From positions 372,001 to 436,000 of the forward strand of contig CAJNDT010001013.1 in assembly GCA_905221615.1 (NCBI GenBank): a DNA stretch of 64,000 bases, read 5' to 3'. The position numbers and the translations under genes are program-made. This DNA is from Symbiodinium sp. CCMP2592. Lineage: Eukaryota > Sar > Dinophyceae > Suessiales > Symbiodiniaceae. This document shows positions 60,859 through 64,000 of this stretch, piece after piece (position 1 is the first letter of the stretch; each line of letters opens with the position of its first letter). Under the pieces are notes generated by a model. It was given only the letters and a program-made list of their open reading frames with translations, did not search any database and was not told where the DNA came from.

Positions 60859-60985
60859 GTTGCCTAAAGTCTCCATTCTATAGCTTCTTCCCTTTTTGGT
60901 GACCGTATAAGTCTCAAAAACATACTCGGTCAAACATAAAACTGGTTAACCCAAAGAAGGAACTAGAATGGAGACTGTTGGTAGG
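60859..60985. mobile_element. F4-related inverted element
   Basis: TTGCCTAAAGTCTCCATTCTA and TAGAATGGAGACTGTTGGTAG ends. The interior differs from classic F4. Confidence 0.7.
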
Positions 60986-61197
60986 TGACTCTCGCAAGTC
61001 CGCAAGTTTGCTTTGCACTTCCACGCGCGACCCAAGTCTCTACAGCTTGAAGTATTCGTTGGAGGCTGAGGCGACTTCAGTACGTAAGATAAGTGTGAAG
61101 CCTTGCAATGTAGCCGATTGAGAACCATCCAGCTTTAATACAATTAGTGCTTGCCAACTTACTGACTCAGTGTCCTGATCCTTCCAGCCGCAAGCCG

Positions 61198-61472
61198 ATG
61201 GCAGCTGTGCCACATGCAGCACTCGACGGGACCATGGCTGCGACGAGTGAGAGCTCCGACTCCCTGCGTTTCCGCGTCAGCAAGCTGGGTGGTGAGGAGC
61301 AGGACGTTCAGGTTGAGAGAAACTGCAGCCTCGGGGAGTTTAAGAGCATGCTGGTTGGGCGGGGCCTCGCAAAAGAGGGGCTGGCAGTGGATTTCATCGC
61401 GGAGGGGGTGCTCATGAACTTGAGTCGCTCTGGTACAACGATTGGTGAGCTCAACTTGGCAGAGGACTTTTA
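61198..61472 (+). CDS. ubiquitin-like domain protein, N-terminal exon
   Basis: The clearest protein in the window. Reading from ATG 61198 (or ATG 61234), about residues 23-91 form a ubiquitin-like beta-grasp pattern. This is LRFRVSKLGGEEQDVQVERN (first hairpin), CSLGEFKSMLVGRGLA (helix), VDFIAEGVLMNLSRSGTTIG and ELNLAEDF. The order and spacing match ubiquitin, including the LxDxRTL-like LSRSGTTIGEL turn; no C-terminal diglycine is seen. Third-position G or C is about 75%. TGATCCTTCCAG ends 10 bp before the ATG, a good trans-splice or intron acceptor. A TAG follows at 61471-61473 unless the next intron is removed. It could be a fusion or scaffold protein rather than a modifier. Confidence 0.75.
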
Positions 61473-61505
61473 GTCTAAGAGCCGAGCCCCCTTCCCCCCC
61501 CCCAG
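61473..61505 (+). other. possible 33-nt intron
   Basis: GTCTAAG at the start and CCCCCTTCCCCCCCCCCAG at the end, with a 17-nt pyrimidine tract. Removing it restores an open frame over the TAG: AEDF joins YYKLLLKGAW. A single stop mutation plus read-through context is the alternative. Confidence 0.4.
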
Positions 61506-61740
61506 TTATAAGCTTCTGCTCAAAGGAGCATGGACCTGCAGCATGGAAGATATCAATCGTTTAGCTATGCAGGATTCCCATCTGGTGGTTATCACTCGGA
61601 GATCGCATGACTACGGGCAAATTCGCGAAGTACAGTGCATGGTGAAATCCCACCAGTGGCCGCAGGGTGTGCTGACAACGACAGAGGGCCATTTGTACGT
61701 TTGCCACTGGGGCGGCCAGCTTCAGGCCGGGCCGAAATGA
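61506..61740 (+). CDS. C-terminal exon with an NHL-like repeat
   Basis: In the frame joined from 61472 it reads YYKLLLKGAWTCSMEDINRL, AMQDSHLVVITRRSHDYGQI, REVQCMVKSHQWPQGVLTTT, then EGHLYVCHWGGQLQAGPK and TGA. The stretch WPQGVLTTTEGHLYVCHWGG fits an NHL-type beta-propeller blade (P-x-G-V-x4-x-G-x-L/I-Y-V). One blade alone cannot make a propeller, so this may be a truncated copy. An F3-like remnant follows at 61743-61813. Read from its own ATG (61543) it is 65 codons. Confidence 0.6.
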
Positions 61741-61955
61741 GAGTAGGGTTATGGGGTATATTATACTGTACTTGTAGTCAGGAACCCACCCCAAAAATTC
61801 TATTCGGCCTATGCTAGCCGAAGACCATCCCTAAGTTATTCAATTGTTGTAGATGGGCGCTTGATGAGGATGAGGACTGCGAACATGTTGTTCCTGCAGC
61901 TGACGGTGCGTGTCAATGGTGATGCTGGCAATGATGAGTGTGTTGCCAGAAGGAG

Positions 61956-62043
61956 AAGGAGGAGGAGGAGGAGGAGGAGGAGGAGGAGGAGGAGGAGGAG
62001 GAGGAGGCTCGGGAGGAGGAGGAGGAGGAGGAGGAGGAGGAGG
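61956..62043. repeat. GAG/AGG triplet array
   Basis: About 28 AGG units with one CTCGGG break. Poly-Arg, poly-Gly and poly-Leu ORFs are frames of it. Confidence 0.98.
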
Positions 62044-62111
62044 CGGGTCACGGATGATGCCGATGCAGACAAGAACGAGGACGTCACACGTGAGCGCAGT
62101 TCATAAGGGTG

Positions 62112-62470
62112 CCAGACACGATCATGATGATGATGGTGATGGTGATGGTGAGGATAGGATGAGGATTGTGATGGTCATGGTGATGATAACGATGCTGGTG
62201 GTGTGAGGATGGTCAGAGAGATGGTAATTGTGATGATGAGGATAGTGATGATGGTGATGATGATGTTGATGATGATGATGGTTGATGATGATAATGATGC
62301 TGATGATGTTGAAGCTGTTGTTGTTGATGATGATGGTGATGGTGATGGTGATGATGGTGGTGATGGTGATGGTGGTGGTGATGGTAATGGTGTTGATGAC
62401 GATGATGGTGACGCTGATGACGATGGTTATCGTTTTGGTTGTGGTGTTGGTGGCGGTGCTGGTGCTGGAA
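62112..62470. repeat. GAT/GGT triplet tract
   Basis: GATGATGGT, GATGGTGAT and similar words over 350 bp without a fixed unit. All six frames are nearly stop-free in parts. Confidence 0.95.
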
Positions 62471-62685
62471 GTGGTGGTGTCGGTGCAAGTTGCGTCATGG
62501 CGCCACGATTCAGGTATACGACCTTGAGCTCAAGCTGCTGCGGGAGACGGTCTTGAAATCTCCTCCAGTGGTGCACCCAAGCCAGATGGCCACCAGACTC
62601 CTACTGTAGTTCTTGAGGCCATAAGCAAGCTATATAACGATGCCATATAGCTGCGAGCAGCAGGGGGCAGAGTAGACAACGCAGT

Positions 62686-62988
62686 ATGCCTGGGAACTAC
62701 ACATACACCGGACATGCTCGCCCTACATCGATAAGTGCGAAACACTTCAGAAAGGCCCTAAACCCGAGGCTATGGCGCCAAATGGGGAATTGCTCATGGC
62801 CTGCTATGATGGCAGTGCTGCTGTGGTCGACTCAGGCCCCTTCGTGTTCGCACAGGCAAGCTTTATTGTTGGTTCTGTGTATGACATTGGTTATGCATCA
62901 GGCCTTTTCAAGAATTTGGTTTGCGTATATCAAGAGCCCCCCTAGACTTATTCATGAGTTTCCTGCTGGTTTCAAACGGGGAACATAA
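62686..62988 (+). other. 100-codon ORF
   Basis: MPGNYTYTGHARPTSISAKH... with hydrophobic stretches (MMAVLLWSTQAPSCS, ALLLVLCMTLVMH). No family or splice signals; an F1 element follows at 63036. Confidence 0.25.
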
Positions 62989-63035
62989 TGCTAGACGAAC
63001 CGACAGCAGGCGACTACTTCTGGGCGAAAGAATTC

Positions 63036-63184
63036 AGCTTGGAGGTTCATGGGTAGTTAGAAGTGGGGTTAACGGTTATAAGTCCCCTAATATGGGTTAT
63101 ATCTATAGTTACCCTACTTCTAACCCCTAACTATAGTTACCTTACTTATAGCCCCACTTATAACTACCCATGTGCCTCCAAGTT
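63036..63184. mobile_element. F1 element with duplicated right arm
   Basis: CTTGGAGGTTCATGGGTAG left; CTATAGTTACC repeated before CCCATGTGCCTCCAAG. Confidence 0.85.
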
Positions 63185-63269
63185 GACCCTTACTGCAGCT
63201 GAGGCACGCTCGAGCTGGTAAGGATGATTCCTACAACGCAGCGAAACAAAAGCACAGGTGGCCTCGCTG

Positions 63270-63612
63270 GATGGTTGTCAGAATTAGGGTCCCTTTTCGG
63301 GTCCTTATTAGGGTCGTGTTTTTGGTCATTATTAGGGTTCTTTTTTTGGGTCCTTATTCGGGTCCCTTATTAGGGTCCCTTTTGAAATTTCTTGCTATAG
63401 TACGGCACCCAATGTTTAGAGTGCCCCAAAAGGGTCCATCCTAGTAGTAGCGTAGGTAACCTTTGATTTTTTTGGTAGTACAGTCCCTATAGAATCCCTA
63501 CATAACCAAAAAGGGTAACCTTTAGTTCCCCATGATACCCGACAAGTAGGTTATAGTACAGCACCCCATATTTAGGGTACCCCGAAAGGGACCATGATTT
63601 TGACAACCACCC
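63270..63612. mobile_element. nested element: F10 inside F9
   Basis: Outer ends GGTTGTCAGAATTAGGGTCCC and GGGACCATGATTTTGACAACC. Inside are a four-unit AGGGTCCCTTTTNGGGTCCTTATT tandem repeat (63285-63385) and a full F10 copy (63446-63550). Confidence 0.8.
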
Positions 63613-63738
63613 AGCTGGATTCCAAGAAGATTGTTCCCTACATAGCCCGAAGGCGAGTAAGCGTTACCCTACTACGCAAAGTAGCACTCAGACGGTCATT
63701 ATACCATCTAGGGAGAGAAGTAGCAAACTTTTGGAATA

Positions 63739-63858
63739 CCTGGACCCCAAATACCCTACCTTTGTTAGGGTTCCCTAGTATGATTTCTTTATATAACTCC
63801 TCAAAAAGTTAGGTTGTATAAGTCTTCCAAAAGGTAGGTTATTTGGGGTTAAGGTAAG
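63739..63858. mobile_element. F14 inverted-repeat element
   Basis: GGACCCCAAATACCCTACC left and CCAAAAGGTAGGTTATTTGGGG right, with an extra AAAAAGTTAGGTTGTATAAG in the right arm. Confidence 0.8.
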
Positions 63859-63950
63859 TCACTAAGGAATATACCTTAAATTATGGCGGGCTTAATATTA
63901 CGATTTAAACAATTTGGGGATATTGGGCATTGGGCTCTCTGAGAGTGATG
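63851..63950. mobile_element. F13-like element
   Basis: CTAAGGAATATACCTTAAAT left and GGGCATTGGGCTCTCTGAGAG right. Confidence 0.55.
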
Positions 63951-64000
63951 GTCCCACCAGGTCTCGCCATCCAGGAAGAGGAGCTGTTCGTGTCGCACCT

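Noticed and set aside
61861-62556. Poly-Arg, poly-Gly, Asp-rich and His-rich ORFs
   Set aside because: They come from the AGG and GAT triplet tracts, with no flanking non-repetitive coding sequence.

Overview
This looks like about 64 kb of a large, repeat-swollen eukaryotic nuclear genome. There is no operon layout, no rRNA, no tRNA I can recognise, and no single ORF that reads as a full-length gene. Coding sequence appears as short, often GC-rich islands of about 40-120 bp. Many begin after a pyrimidine-rich AG and end at GTAAGT, GTGAGT, GTATGT or a similar donor. In several islands one frame has 75-90% G or C at third codon positions by hand count. The telomere-type heptamer CCCTAAA/TTTAGGG is sprinkled everywhere on both strands. 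That repeat, the very long introns and the crowd of small inverted-repeat elements point to an alga or alveolate, most likely a dinoflagellate. This assignment is inference; green plants and other algae share the heptamer.

The best gene evidence is spread along the plus strand. At 0.37-0.9 kb are two phase-compatible exons. At 12.6-13.1 kb lie a GC-rich exon and a possible last exon. A last exon with clustered cysteines is at 17.4 kb. A first exon with a signal-peptide-like N-terminus is at 29.1 kb. A small gene with a cyclin-box-like stretch is at 32.6-33.3 kb. Two exons separated only by a mobile element lie at 34.5-34.8 kb, and two or three exons abutting different elements at 41.96-42.76 kb. 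A strong internal exon is at 56.2 kb. At 60.6-61.7 kb are two phase-compatible exons followed by a ubiquitin-like domain gene, the clearest protein in the window. A decayed gag-like retroelement fragment is at 26.3-26.8 kb.

More than 60 copies of at least 18 families of 80-130 bp terminal-inverted-repeat elements (called F1-F19 here) cover the window. They are often nested or chimeric. In several places the exon ends exactly where an element begins, and the element terminus supplies the GT donor or the AG acceptor. This is the behaviour of introner elements, and it is the main biological theme of the window.

The most unusual stretch is 10.15-11.98 kb. It holds an apparently perfect 190-bp direct repeat, possible exons on both strands, and about 17-20 hairpins. 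The hairpins fall into families whose loops are conserved while their stems differ and still pair. It looks unlike the rest of the window and is the best candidate for an undescribed element or RNA system.

The remaining long gaps, for example 15.4-15.7, 17.8-18.25, 24.6-25.2, 35.9-36.4, 53.0-53.5, 55.05-55.5 and 59.2-60.5 kb, hold only degenerate heptamer runs, microsatellites and element fragments; I see no supportable gene there. By-eye exon calls in this kind of sequence produce false positives, because two or three frames are often open over 30 codons. Confidences are set accordingly.
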